This document shows, in pieces, positions 24,415-32,967 of a stretch of 36,825 nucleotides of DNA. Made by a program: the position numbers and the translations under genes. Source of the DNA: Bacteroides cellulosilyticus DSM 14838 (GTDB taxonomy: Bacteria; Bacteroidota; Bacteroidia; Bacteroidales; Bacteroidaceae); contig NZ_EQ973490.1 of the NCBI RefSeq assembly GCF_000158035.1, positions 70,112 to 106,936 on the forward strand, written 5' to 3'. The notes under the pieces are model-generated. The model made no database searches, had not been told where the DNA came from, and saw only the letters and a program-made list of their open reading frames with translations. Positions within the stretch are counted from its first letter, which is position 1; every line of letters starts with the position of its first letter.

Positions 24415-24864
24415 TTAGTTCCTCACTTGCAAAGAAGTGCCGGACACGGTAACTTTATAATGTTTCAGATACTCTGTACCTTCCCCCGTAGGAAATCCGC
24501 CACTACTCAAATTATATTGGGTATGGCATTTAGGACATTCTGCCGTCCCCAATCCATCTTCTAAGACCTCTACCGAAACATTACGACTGGCCTCCACCGG
24601 ACAAGCTGCATCATAAGCAACATAAGTATTCCCCTCTGAGAAAACACTCTGCCCGATAACCAATCCCGCATAGCCCACCGGCAGTCCATTTACATTCTTC
24701 TCTATCTTCAGAAACTGACCGGGAGTCGTAATCTTATAATAAGGAGACTGTGAAAGACTACATGAAAAATTAAAGGTAACGGAAGGAATGCTCGATTCGT
24801 AAGAATCACCACAACTGGTGACACACAACCAAAGCATTCCTATGACTATACAGAGTTTCCGCAT
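24415..24864 (-). CDS. Rieske-fold-like lipoprotein lacking normal Fe-S ligands
   Basis: A 149-residue lipoprotein. The signal MRKLCIVIGMLWLCVTSC has C18 as lipid cysteine. The C-terminal half resembles a Rieske [2Fe-2S] domain: YVAYDAACPVEAS in the place of the first C-x-H loop and ECPKCHTQYNLSSGGFPTGEG in the place of the second C-x-x-H loop. The first histidine is missing (C-P-V-E) and the second loop is C-P-K-C-H, so a regular Rieske cluster is not expected; three mature-domain cysteines could bind zinc or nothing. Its gene starts 12 bp after argH, so it is probably co-transcribed, though a link to arginine synthesis is not apparent. Function unknown. Confidence 0.7.
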   Translation of the reverse strand: MRKLCIVIGMLWLCVTSCGDSYESSIPSVTFNFSCSLSQSPYYKITTPGQFLKIEKNVNGLPVGYAGLVIGQSVFSEGNTYVAYDAACPVEASRNVSVEVLEDGLGTAECPKCHTQYNLSSGGFPTGEGTEYLKHYKVTVSGTSLQVRN

Positions 24865-24876
24865 ACAATATCGTAT

Positions 24877-26217
24877 TTATCGACCAAGCAAAGCTTTTTC
24901 AGCTACTTTCATTCCATGAAAATTGAAACCATCTACCACTTCCTGCATCAGCGCCGAGATTTCATCGTTACAGAGATTACCGATACTTCCCTCATGTGTG
25001 TGATGCACTTGCTTGCTGTGTGAGAAGTTTCCGGCTTCAATGTCCAATCCCACTTTCTTATAAGCATCCCGGAAAGGCATACCTTCACGTGCCAAGCGGT
25101 TCACTTCTTCCACACTGAAAATAAGCAGGTATTTGTCATCGTCGAGGATATGTTCGTTCACCTTTATTTCATTCATGATATAGGTAGTCATCTGCAAACA
25201 GTCTTTCAACTCTTGGAAAGCAGGCAAAAAGACTTCCTTAATAATCTGCAAATCCCGGAAATAACCGGACGGCAAATTATTGGTAATCATCATAATCTGT
25301 TGTGGCAATGATTGCAGTTTATTGCATTTGGCACGCGTCAGTTCAAAGACATCCGGGTTCTTCTTATGGGGCATAATGCTGGAACCTGTCGTGCAATCAT
25401 CGGGCAGCTTCACGAAACCGAAGTTCTGACTGTTGAACATACAAGCATCAAAAGCCAGTTTGGAGATAGTTCCGGCAATACTCGCCAAAGCAAAAGCTAC
25501 ATTACGTTCCATCTTGCCACGCCCCATCTGGGCATAAACAACATTATAGTTTAAAGAGTCAAAGCCCAACAAACGTGTTGTCATCGTACGATTCAATGGG
25601 AATGAAGAACCATACCCGGCAGCCGAACCCAAAGGATTACGATTACACATCTTGAATGCTGCCTGCAAAAAGAGCATATCATCCACCAGACTCTCAGCAT
25701 AAGCACCAAACCACAATCCGAAAGAAGACGGCATAGCTATCTGCAAATGAGTATAACCCGGCATCAGCACATCTTTAAAACGCTCACTCTGGCATATCAG
25801 CACATGAAACAGTTGTTCCACAGCTTCAGCAATCTCCTTAATCTGCGCACGCGTGAAAAGTTTCAGATCGAGCAACACCTGATCGTTGCGCGAACGACCA
25901 CTATGTATCTTCTTGCCTATATCACCCAATTTACGCGTCAGCATCAATTCCACCTGCGAGTGTACATCCTCCACTCCTTCTTCTATCACAAACTCCCCTT
26001 TCTCGGCAGCCGCATAGATATTTTTCAGTTCTTCAAGCAAAAGAGCCAGCTCTTCCTTCGTCAGCAGACCAATACTTTCGAGCATGGTGATGTGAGCCAT
26101 AGAACCTACCACATCATGTTTAGCCAGATAAAGGTCCATCTCGCGATCACGTCCCACCGTGAAGCGTTCTATATCCTTATTTACTTGAACGGATTTCTCC
26201 CAAAGTTTCTGAGCCAT
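24877..26217 (-). CDS. argH: argininosuccinate lyase
   Basis: A 446-residue cytoplasmic enzyme of the last step of arginine synthesis: argininosuccinate to arginine plus fumarate. The fumarase/aspartase superfamily signature GSSIMPHKKNPDV is at 278-290. HSGRSRNDQV (105-113 region) and PGYTHLQIAMPSS with the conserved T156-H157 are also present. The length is near the usual 450-470. The 5-prime neighbour is an SRPBCC protein gene 25 bp away and pyrE lies further upstream, so the genes may form one minus-strand transcription unit. No other arg gene is in the window. Confidence 0.97.
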   Translation of the reverse strand: MAQKLWEKSVQVNKDIERFTVGRDREMDLYLAKHDVVGSMAHITMLESIGLLTKEELALLLEELKNIYAAAEKGEFVIEEGVEDVHSQVELMLTRKLGDIGKKIHSGRSRNDQVLLDLKLFTRAQIKEIAEAVEQLFHVLICQSERFKDVLMPGYTHLQIAMPSSFGLWFGAYAESLVDDMLFLQAAFKMCNRNPLGSAAGYGSSFPLNRTMTTRLLGFDSLNYNVVYAQMGRGKMERNVAFALASIAGTISKLAFDACMFNSQNFGFVKLPDDCTTGSSIMPHKKNPDVFELTRAKCNKLQSLPQQIMMITNNLPSGYFRDLQIIKEVFLPAFQELKDCLQMTTYIMNEIKVNEHILDDDKYLLIFSVEEVNRLAREGMPFRDAYKKVGLDIEAGNFSHSKQVHHTHEGSIGNLCNDEISALMQEVVDGFNFHGMKVAEKALLGR

Positions 26218-26242
26218 TTATTTAGTGATTAACAGTTAGTGA

Positions 26243-26653
26243 TTAATAAGGTATTATCGACAGCATATCCGCCATCTTTTCCAACCCTTCTTGCAAAGGT
26301 TTCTGAACCATACCTTTCATGAAAGGATTCAGTTCCAAGCCAATGGTCAATTTCAGTTTACATTCTGTTTCTGTTACCGGAACAATCTGTATCCACAAAT
26401 TGAAGGGCAGTGGTGAAGTAGTTGTGGCAAACTTAATACACTTGCATGGTTCTTTTTCTACTATGCTCAACGCTATTTTACCCACAGGAGCTACTTCTAT
26501 CATCATACTCTCCGAGTCAAAGCTCAAATTCTTAACTTTATCCTCCGGCAAGCTGTCTTTAAACTTCTCCAGATTATTCAAATCAGAAAGTTTCTCATAA
26601 ACAGCCTCCTGTGAGGCAGGTATAGTTTTTACACTACTTTCAAATTTTGTCAT
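26243..26653 (-). CDS. SRPBCC/START-like small-molecule-binding domain protein
   Basis: A 136-residue single-domain protein (MTKFESSVKTIP to MLSIIPY). The opening FESSVKTIPASQEAVYEKLSDLNNLEKFKDSLP and the closing helix with FMKGMVQKPLQEGLEKMADML are typical of the helix-grip SRPBCC fold, which binds hydrophobic ligands or acts as a cyclase or chaperone. No catalytic residue can be named. An upstream in-frame ATG at 26677 would add 8 residues; 26653 fits the start of the first beta strand better. It sits between pyrE and argH. Confidence 0.75.
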   Translation of the reverse strand: MTKFESSVKTIPASQEAVYEKLSDLNNLEKFKDSLPEDKVKNLSFDSESMMIEVAPVGKIALSIVEKEPCKCIKFATTTSPLPFNLWIQIVPVTETECKLKLTIGLELNPFMKGMVQKPLQEGLEKMADMLSIIPY

Positions 26654-26673
26654 ATTTTGATTCTCTTTAAAAG

Positions 26674-26707
26674 ACAAAAAAAGAACTATCCGGACAGAAA
26701 CTATCCG
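26674..26707 (-). terminator. possible terminator after pyrE
   Basis: On the minus strand CGGATAG and CTGTCCG (26691-26707) can form a 7-bp stem with one G-T pair and a TTT loop. A T-rich run (TTCTTTTTTT) comes a few bases later. A direct repeat AACTATCCG (26684-26692 and 26699-26707) overlaps it. The stem is short, so read-through into the SRPBCC gene is likely. Confidence 0.4.
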
Positions 26708-26752
26708 AATGGCCCTTTTATCATATTAATTATTTTATAGTATAAACCGCCG

Positions 26753-27391
26753 TTACTTTCCAGCATCCCAATGTGCAGGGTCCTTACGCCATTCGTTCAG
26801 CGTTGCAATATCATCTTCTTCGATGTAACCCGTACGAAGTGCAACATCCAGAACCGCTTCATAATTCGTCAGCGTCACCAAAGGAACTTTGGCATCCTTG
26901 AATGCTTTTTCTGCAACCGGGAAACCATAGGTATAAGCTGCAACCATACCGATTACTTCACATCCGTCGCGACGAATAGCTTCTACGGCCTTCAAGCTAC
27001 TTCCACCTGTAGAAATCAAATCTTCAACCACCACAACTTTCATACCCGGGCGAAGCTCTCCTTCGATCAGGTTTTCCAATCCATGGTCTTTCGGGGTAGA
27101 ACGTACATACACAAACGGCAAATTCAGCGCATCGGCAACCAAAGCTCCCTGAGGGATAGCGCCTGTTGCTACGCCGGCAATTGCATCCACCTGCCCGAAA
27201 CGTTCCAATATCAAACGGGTAATCTCAATCTTTACAAAATTACGCAAAGAAGGATAAGAAAGTGTTTTGCGGTTATCACAGTAAAAGGGAGATTTCCATC
27301 CGGAAGCCCATGTAAAGGGATTTGCCGGTTGTAGTTTAATCGCTTTTATCTTCAGCAACTTCTCTGCGAATAGTTTTTCTAAAGTTCTCAT
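26753..27391 (-). CDS. pyrE: orotate phosphoribosyltransferase
   Basis: A 212-residue cytoplasmic enzyme of pyrimidine synthesis: orotate plus PRPP to OMP. The PRPP-binding motif VVVVEDLISTGGSS is at about 119-132. The catalytic loop region includes RSTPKDHGLENLIEG (about 97-111), and the N-terminal TWASGWKSPFYCDNR is typical. Length matches the family. A -7 box lies about 33 bp upstream. The recX gene is 81 bp upstream on the same strand. Confidence 0.97.
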   Translation of the reverse strand: MRTLEKLFAEKLLKIKAIKLQPANPFTWASGWKSPFYCDNRKTLSYPSLRNFVKIEITRLILERFGQVDAIAGVATGAIPQGALVADALNLPFVYVRSTPKDHGLENLIEGELRPGMKVVVVEDLISTGGSSLKAVEAIRRDGCEVIGMVAAYTYGFPVAEKAFKDAKVPLVTLTNYEAVLDVALRTGYIEEDDIATLNEWRKDPAHWDAGK

Positions 27392-27423
27392 AACTAAATT
27401 AGCTATTTATAGTAAATATGGCA

Positions 27424-27431
27424 CAAAAATA
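27424..27431 (-). promoter_or_regulatory. -7 box for pyrE (TATTTTTG)
   Basis: On the minus strand TATTTTTG fits TAnnTTTG and precedes the pyrE start by 32 bp. The expected -33 position is an A/T-rich stretch without TTTG. It suggests that pyrE can be transcribed independently of prmC-recX. Confidence 0.4.
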
Positions 27432-27472
27432 CAGAAACAGAACGAGAATAAAAAAAAGAATAAAGAGATTTT

Positions 27473-27952
27473 TCACTCAAAGTCGTCATTTTCGTCAGAA
27501 AGTTGTATACAATGACGAATATCTTTCATTTCAAAACCCCGACTCAGGGCAAAACGCATCAATTTTCCATTCAGCTCATACTCATTCTCCGCATGTATGC
27601 TTTTCCTTTTTGCAGTCAGCAAACTATCTAAAATAGACAAGTATTCTTCTTCATCTATTTCATTCAAGAACTGCCGGCATGTATTATAAGAAATTTTCTT
27701 CAGTTGCAGTGCTTGGGCAATTTTCACTTTCCCCCATCTGGCAAAGCGATATTTATCATTCACAAAGGCACGACAGAAGCGCTCTTCATCAATATATTTT
27801 TCATCTACCAGCCGCTTGAGAATGCGGTCAATGACATCATAGGGCAATCCCCAACGCTGTAGTTTTTCAGAAATCTCAGCACGGCAATGTTCCGCTGTAG
27901 AGCAATAGGCAGCTACTTTATTCAGCGCCTCTGTTTCAGTAATATTCGTCAT
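27473..27952 (-). CDS. recX: RecX-family regulatory protein
   Basis: A 159-residue helical protein. RecX modulates RecA filaments in the cytoplasm. Three-helix repeats are visible: LNKVAAYCSTAEHCRAEISEKL-RWGLP, then DRILKRLVDEKYIDEERFCRAFVNDKYRFARWGKVKIAQALQLKKI, then a less conserved third repeat. The phrase YIDEERFCRAFVNDKYR is the usual RecX signature. Its start codon overlaps the prmC stop codon by four bases (27949-27952, ATGA), so the two are translationally coupled. recA is not in the window. Confidence 0.9.
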   Translation of the reverse strand: MTNITETEALNKVAAYCSTAEHCRAEISEKLQRWGLPYDVIDRILKRLVDEKYIDEERFCRAFVNDKYRFARWGKVKIAQALQLKKISYNTCRQFLNEIDEEEYLSILDSLLTAKRKSIHAENEYELNGKLMRFALSRGFEMKDIRHCIQLSDENDDFE

Positions 27953-28785
27953 TTTTCGGCTATTACAAATCGATCATTATGAGATATGTCCTTTTGGAGT
28001 CTGACCGCGCGATATCCTGTTTCACACAACATCGCTACAGTATCCTTTCCAAAAGCACGGTTAATTTCAAAATAAAGTTTTCCACCGGACGTAAGCATCT
28101 CAAGTCCCAGCACGGCTATGCGGCGATAAAAACGCAAAGGATCTGTATCGGGCACAAACAATGCCAACGAAGGCTCCCAGTCCAGCACATTATGTTCCAT
28201 CTCCTGTTTCTCTGCTTCAGTAACATAAGGCGGATTGCTCACAATTACATCATAACAGTCCGCCACACAAGGTTCATAAGTTAACACATCGCGCTGTTCG
28301 AACCGTACAGATGCCTGCAAAGCCTTACTATTAGCAGCAGCAATAGATAAAGCTTCTCCCGATACATCCCAAGCGGTGACTTGCGACTCCGGTAATTCTT
28401 TCGCCAAAGAAATGGCGATACAACCGCTACCTGTCCCAACGTCTAAAACACGAGAAACGGGAGAAAGTTCTTTCAACATCATCTCTACCAGTTCCTCGGT
28501 TTCCGGACGGGGAATGAGTACACCCGGAGTCACGCGAAAAGTTCTTCCCAAGAAGCGGGCTTCCCCTAAAATATATTGTATCGGTTCAAAATTATGTAAA
28601 CGGGCAAGAATGCTTTCCAATTCCTGTTCCTCTTTTACAGATAAAATTATATCTTTGCCCAGATAATAATCCACAGTTTGCTGCCCCAATATCTCGCAAC
28701 AGATAATCCGGGACAGGTTTCCGGCTTCGCGGGGATCATAACGGCCCTGCAATTTCCGGCGAATATAAGAGGCGGTAATGTTCAT
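27949..28785 (-). CDS. prmC: peptide chain release factor N5-glutamine methyltransferase
   Basis: A 278-residue SAM-dependent methyltransferase that modifies the GGQ glutamine of release factors RF1 and RF2. The N-terminal helical domain leads into PIQYILGEARFLGRTFRVTPGVLIPRPETEELV. The SAM-binding motif DVGTGSGC is at 115-122 and the catalytic NPPY at 184-187 (IVSNPPYVTEAE). Length is standard. It is the first gene of a prmC-recX unit divergent from ribD. Confidence 0.96.
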   Translation of the reverse strand: MNITASYIRRKLQGRYDPREAGNLSRIICCEILGQQTVDYYLGKDIILSVKEEQELESILARLHNFEPIQYILGEARFLGRTFRVTPGVLIPRPETEELVEMMLKELSPVSRVLDVGTGSGCIAISLAKELPESQVTAWDVSGEALSIAAANSKALQASVRFEQRDVLTYEPCVADCYDVIVSNPPYVTEAEKQEMEHNVLDWEPSLALFVPDTDPLRFYRRIAVLGLEMLTSGGKLYFEINRAFGKDTVAMLCETGYRAVRLQKDISHNDRFVIAEK

Positions 28786-28876
28786 AATGGATATTTAGCG
28801 GATTCTTCACCTGTTCGGCTTCCCGGTCAGACCGATCTCCGTCCGTATCCTACTGCGAAGAATCCATTTTGGGGTG

Positions 28877-28884
28877 CAAAAGTA
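28877..28884 (-). promoter_or_regulatory. -7 box for prmC-recX (TACTTTTG)
   Basis: On the minus strand TACTTTTG fits TAnnTTTG, 92 bp before the prmC start and inside the divergent gap to ribD. A -33 element would lie at the ribD start codon region and is not convincing. Confidence 0.35.
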
Positions 28885-28901
28885 AGAATTATCATAGAAA
28901 A

Positions 28902-29948
28902 ATGGCACACATAGAAGAAGAAAAATACATGCGCCGCTGTATACAATTGGCGCAAAACGGACTTTGCAACGCCGCTCCCAACCCGATGGTAGGTGCGGTA
29001 ATCGTATGCGACGGGAAAATCATCGGTGAGGGCTATCATGTACGTTGCGGAAAAGCACACGCTGAAGTCAATGCTATTCGTTCCGTAAAAGAGACCTCAT
29101 TACTAAAGCGTTCCACCATCTATGTAAGTCTGGAGCCCTGCTCTCATCACGGGAAAACTCCCCCCTGTGCAGATTTGATTATTGAAAAACAAATCCCCCG
29201 TATCGTCATCGGCTGCCAGGACCCTTTTTCCAAGGTTGCCGGACGGGGCATACAGAAGCTGAAAGATGCCGGACGAGAAGTAATCGTAGGAGTACTGGAA
29301 GACGAATGTCGACACCTAATCAAAAGATTCATAACCTTTCACACCTTGCACCGCCCATATATCACACTGAAATGGGCAGAATCTGCAGACGGGTTTATTG
29401 ACTTATGCCGGACCGAGGGTAATCCTGTGATTCTATCCACTCCCTTAACCTCCATGCTGGTACATAAAAAGAGAGCGGAACATTCTGCCATTCTTGTAGG
29501 CACACGTACTGCTAAACTGGACAATCCTTCTTTAAATGTACGCAACTGGTATGGGCGCTCTCCCATACGTCTCGTCATCGACCGGAAACAGAGTCTGTCT
29601 CCTACCCTTCATTTGTTTGACGGAAGTGTACTGACACTCGTCTTTACCGAACATTTTCATGACGCTCTGCCTAACGTGGAATATCTCCCGATAGATTTCC
29701 AACAGGACATATTGCCTCAGATCATGCAGATATTGTATGAGCGTGGTATTCAATCTCTGTTGGTGGAGGGCGGAAGCACCTTACTACAATCTTTCATCGA
29801 TGCGGGGCTTTGGGATGAAGTATATGTTGAAGAAAGCCCCAGATCACTGATATCCGGTGTTAAAGCTCCTGAAATGAACGATAAAATTAGTTATGCCAGT
29901 GAGCAATCTTTCGGCAGAAGTATACGGCATTATACAGCAACGAAATAG
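28902..29948 (+). CDS. ribD: bifunctional riboflavin biosynthesis deaminase/reductase RibD
   Basis: A 348-residue cytoplasmic protein with an N-terminal deaminase and a C-terminal reductase for the pyrimidine precursor of riboflavin. Zinc and catalytic residues of the cytidine-deaminase-like domain are H53-A-E55 (KAHAEVNAI), and C80 and C89 in LEPCSHHGKTPPCADLI. The reductase part begins around YITLKWAESADGFIDL and includes LLVEGGSTLLQSFIDAGLWDE. The frame is open upstream to 28869, but MAHIEEEKYMRRC at 28902 gives the usual N-terminus. It is divergent from prmC; no other rib gene is seen here. Confidence 0.95.
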   Translation: MAHIEEEKYMRRCIQLAQNGLCNAAPNPMVGAVIVCDGKIIGEGYHVRCGKAHAEVNAIRSVKETSLLKRSTIYVSLEPCSHHGKTPPCADLIIEKQIPRIVIGCQDPFSKVAGRGIQKLKDAGREVIVGVLEDECRHLIKRFITFHTLHRPYITLKWAESADGFIDLCRTEGNPVILSTPLTSMLVHKKRAEHSAILVGTRTAKLDNPSLNVRNWYGRSPIRLVIDRKQSLSPTLHLFDGSVLTLVFTEHFHDALPNVEYLPIDFQQDILPQIMQILYERGIQSLLVEGGSTLLQSFIDAGLWDEVYVEESPRSLISGVKAPEMNDKISYASEQSFGRSIRHYTATK

Positions 29949-30054
29949 TCCGAATTACCTCATTTTGATGCTTTTTTATCGAGAAAAACAGGGGTATTAT
30001 CTATAATTTTATATAAAACTTCCCCGGGATGCTGATTATAGAAAAAAATGTTCC

Positions 30055-30062
30055 TATTTTTG
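30055..30062 (+). promoter_or_regulatory. -7 box for the DUF6242 gene (TATTTTTG)
   Basis: TATTTTTG fits TAnnTTTG and lies 30 bp before the start at 30093. The -33 position (around 30032) has no TTTG. No terminator is obvious after ribD in this 144-bp gap. Confidence 0.4.
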
Positions 30063-30092
30063 CAACTTGTAAATAAACACTATCTTTAGAAA

Positions 30093-31448
30093 ATGAGAAT
30101 AAAGTTTTTATCCGTAATACTGAGTTTTCTTCTTATGTCAATTGCCATAAGTTCGTGTCTTGACTCAGATGAAAATTATGAATATAGTTCCGACGCGACG
30201 ATACGTGCCTTTGGTATTGATACTATAACAAAAGGCGTATATTATAAGTTTACGATTGACCAGTTGAAAAGAGAAATTTATAATGTAGACTCGCTTCCTA
30301 TGGGTGCTGATTCCATCATAAAACGTATCTTAATCGACACACTGACAGTAACAGGATGGGTAACTTCTGGTCTGAATGATACTGTATTCAACATGAACGA
30401 CTCAGTTGACCTGAGAGAACCGATCAAACTAAAAGTACATGCAGCCGACGGAATCACTACCCGCGAATATACTATCAAGGTAAATGTTCACACACAGGAT
30501 CCGGACTCACTGATTTGGAGAGAAATGCCATCACTTCCGGCTTCTCCGGCTTCCGGTAAGCAAAGATCTGTTGTTTTGAATGAAGATTTATTAGTCTACA
30601 CCTCTACGACAACAGCATATCGCACTTCCGTATCAAATCCTGCCAGTATCCAATGGGGAAACCTGATTACAATCAGCGGTCTTCCTTCAGACGCTAAATT
30701 AACTTCTATCATTAATTTCGACAACCGATTATATACTACAGCAGAGAATGGAAAAGCACTCTACTCCGATAATGGTACAAATTGGGAAGAAATGGATATG
30801 CAGGGAATGTACATGGTAACATTCTTAGCAGGTATTCCTGCAGATGAGGTAACAGGAAGTAAAAATATGCTTACCGGTATCTTTGCAAAAGATGGAAAGA
30901 ATTTCTTCTGTGCAAAAAGCGCCGGAGAAACAACTTGGAAAGAAGGCGAAGAAGTTCCCTCTGATTTCCCTTTAAAAGAAATATATTCTACTGTATTCAC
31001 GAATGCAAGTGGCATCAAACAAACAGTAGTAGTAGGCAATGTTGAAGAAACGGTTGAAGCTACAACACCTTGGTTCTCAAAGGACGGACTTGTTTGGGTC
31101 GATATGAGTACCCCGACAGACTTTTCTTGCCCAGCTATGAAGAATCCAGCAATCATGTATTATGGAAGCCAATTCCACATGATGGGTGGAGAGTTTAAAA
31201 CCATCTATTCTTCCCTTGCAGGCATTGCCTGGAATGAATCTGCTGATAAATTCAGATATGCATCTGAAAAAGTTATCATTCCAGGAGAAGATGAAGACGA
31301 CGAAGATACAATTGAATATAAAAGTTTATTCGAAGGTAAGGGAGATTATTCTTTGGCTATTGATAAGAACCATTATATTTGGATCGCGTGGAATGACGGT
31401 TCTGTTTGGCGTGGACGTCTAAACAAACTGGGATTCAAGCAACAATAA
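30093..31448 (+). CDS. DUF6242-like lipoprotein with BNR/sialidase-type propeller repeats
   Basis: A 451-residue lipoprotein. The signal ends ISSC with C22 followed by LDSDEN. The N-terminal beta-sandwich (about 25-130; phrases TIRAFGIDTITKGVYYKFTIDQL and ITTREYTIKVNV) is like cadherin-like or DUF5018-type modules. The rest is a beta propeller with Asp-box-like repeats (LYSDNGTNWEEM, PWFSKDGLVWVDM, IYSSLAGIAWNES, YIWIAWNDGSVWRG). It resembles Bacteroides proteins annotated DUF6242. No sialidase catalytic residues can be assigned, so it is probably a binding or structural protein. It is followed after 55 bp by the DUF6089 gene. Confidence 0.7.
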   Translation: MRIKFLSVILSFLLMSIAISSCLDSDENYEYSSDATIRAFGIDTITKGVYYKFTIDQLKREIYNVDSLPMGADSIIKRILIDTLTVTGWVTSGLNDTVFNMNDSVDLREPIKLKVHAADGITTREYTIKVNVHTQDPDSLIWREMPSLPASPASGKQRSVVLNEDLLVYTSTTTAYRTSVSNPASIQWGNLITISGLPSDAKLTSIINFDNRLYTTAENGKALYSDNGTNWEEMDMQGMYMVTFLAGIPADEVTGSKNMLTGIFAKDGKNFFCAKSAGETTWKEGEEVPSDFPLKEIYSTVFTNASGIKQTVVVGNVEETVEATTPWFSKDGLVWVDMSTPTDFSCPAMKNPAIMYYGSQFHMMGGEFKTIYSSLAGIAWNESADKFRYASEKVIIPGEDEDDEDTIEYKSLFEGKGDYSLAIDKNHYIWIAWNDGSVWRGRLNKLGFKQQ

Positions 31449-31503
31449 TAAAATAGTCAAATTTCCGTTTCCTTATATAGTTAAGGAGTAACAAGAAAAC
31501 GGT

Positions 31504-32199
31504 ATGACTATTACAAGAAATATAAAGATAGTATTTTGCCTGCTCATGTTCCCATTCTGTTGTGCCATGGCACAGGAAGAATATACTTGGGAGATGGGAG
31601 GAGTCATTGGAGGAAGTTTTTATATGGGAGATGCAAATAGCAGCACCCCGTTTAAAGACACAGGTATAGCGGGAGGTTTTATAGCCCGGTATTTACTGAA
31701 TCCACACATGGCAATAAAAGGCAACCTGACAGCCGGCAGGATTTCCGGTGACACGAGAGATTTCAAAAATGTGTATCCGAATGGAGAGTATGCCACTTTC
31801 AAACGGACTATAATCGATTTGGGAGCACAGTTTGAATATAACTTTTTGGGATATGGTATCGGTAATACGTACCGGGGGGACCGTCGATTTACACCTTATA
31901 TATTGGGTGGATTGGGTTTTACGTTTGCACCAAAGCCTGTAAAAACGGTCTTTACGATGAACATCCCCATAGGAGTGGGAATAAAATTCAAAGCAACCCC
32001 ACGCATCAATATAGGATGCGAGTTTACGATGCGGTTCAGCCTTAGCGACCAGTTGGATGTTACTCAACGGGAAGGTTTGCAACTGGAAGACCCATACCAG
32101 ATAAAAGGAAAAGGTTGGAAGAATAAAGACAGTTATGCATTTACCGTCTTTTTCGTCACCTACGACCTCTTCCCAAGATGTAAGGAATGTAACAACTAA
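31504..32199 (+). CDS. DUF6089-like outer-membrane beta-barrel protein
   Basis: A 231-residue protein with a signal peptide ([14 protein letters not shown]) and a beta-barrel pattern: [111 protein letters not shown]. The end [21 protein letters not shown] carries a cysteine pair after the last strand. In Bacteroidales a DUF6089 gene next to uppS and bamA is a familiar arrangement, which hints at a role in outer-membrane biogenesis, but this is inference from context. It starts uppS after only 5 bp. Confidence 0.72.
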   Translation: MTITRNIKIVFCLLMFPFCCAMAQEEYTWEMGGVIGGSFYMGDANSSTPFKDTGIAGGFIARYLLNPHMAIKGNLTAGRISGDTRDFKNVYPNGEYATFKRTIIDLGAQFEYNFLGYGIGNTYRGDRRFTPYILGGLGFTFAPKPVKTVFTMNIPIGVGIKFKATPRINIGCEFTMRFSLSDQLDVTQREGLQLEDPYQIKGKGWKNKDSYAFTVFFVTYDLFPRCKECNN

Positions 32200-32204
32200 A
32201 AAAG

Positions 32205-32939
32205 ATGCAATATAAAGAACAAATTGATTTGAGCCGGATACCCCAGCATGTGGCGATTATCATGGATGGCAACGGACGATGGGCGAAGCAGCGCGGACAC
32301 GAGCGCAGCTACGGACATCAGGTCGGTGCAGAAACCGTCCATGTAATAGCCGAAGAGGCAGCCAGACTGGGCATCAGATATCTGACCCTATATACGTTCT
32401 CAACCGAAAACTGGAATCGCCCGACAGATGAAGTGGCAGCCTTGATGAGCCTTCTTTTCGACTCCATCGAAGAGGACACGTTCATGAAGAATAACATCAG
32501 TTTCCGGATCATCGGAGATATAGAAAAGTTACCCGCAAATGTACAGACACGTTTATACAATTGCGTAGAAAATACTTCTAAGAATACAGGTATGTGCCTG
32601 GTACTTGCACTCAGCTACTCTTCACGTTGGGAAATCACAGAAGCCAGCCGGCAAATTGCCGCTTTGGTGCAGAAAAGAGAATTGACGCCCGAACAGATCG
32701 ACTGCGATTTAATGTCAAAGCACCTGACTACCCACTTCATGCCTGACCCCGACTTGCTGATACGCACCGGTGGAGAAATCCGCCTGAGTAATTACCTTCT
32801 TTGGCAATGCGCGTATTCGGAACTTTATTTTTGTGAAACCTATTGGCCCGATTTTCGGGAAGAGGAACTTTGCAAAGCCATTTGCGACTACCAGAGACGG
32901 GAACGCAGATTCGGCAAAACCAGTGAACAAATCAGTTAA
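32205..32939 (+). CDS. uppS: isoprenyl transferase (undecaprenyl pyrophosphate synthase type)
   Basis: A 244-residue cytoplasmic cis-prenyltransferase that makes the C55 lipid carrier for peptidoglycan and surface polysaccharides. [17 protein letters not shown] carries the catalytic D21. [15 protein letters not shown], the C-terminal [27 protein letters not shown] and a WPDF motif match the family. Length is standard. It is placed between the DUF6089 gene and bamA in an envelope-biogenesis operon. Confidence 0.96.
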   Translation: MQYKEQIDLSRIPQHVAIIMDGNGRWAKQRGHERSYGHQVGAETVHVIAEEAARLGIRYLTLYTFSTENWNRPTDEVAALMSLLFDSIEEDTFMKNNISFRIIGDIEKLPANVQTRLYNCVENTSKNTGMCLVLALSYSSRWEITEASRQIAALVQKRELTPEQIDCDLMSKHLTTHFMPDPDLLIRTGGEIRLSNYLLWQCAYSELYFCETYWPDFREEELCKAICDYQRRERRFGKTSEQIS

Positions 32940-32967
32940 ACTCAAACATATTTAATCAAAAACATAA

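Noticed and set aside
26771..27334. 187-residue open frame antisense to pyrE
   Set aside because: It lies entirely within pyrE on the opposite strand, has no family resemblance and is Cys/His/Arg-rich as expected for a shadow frame.
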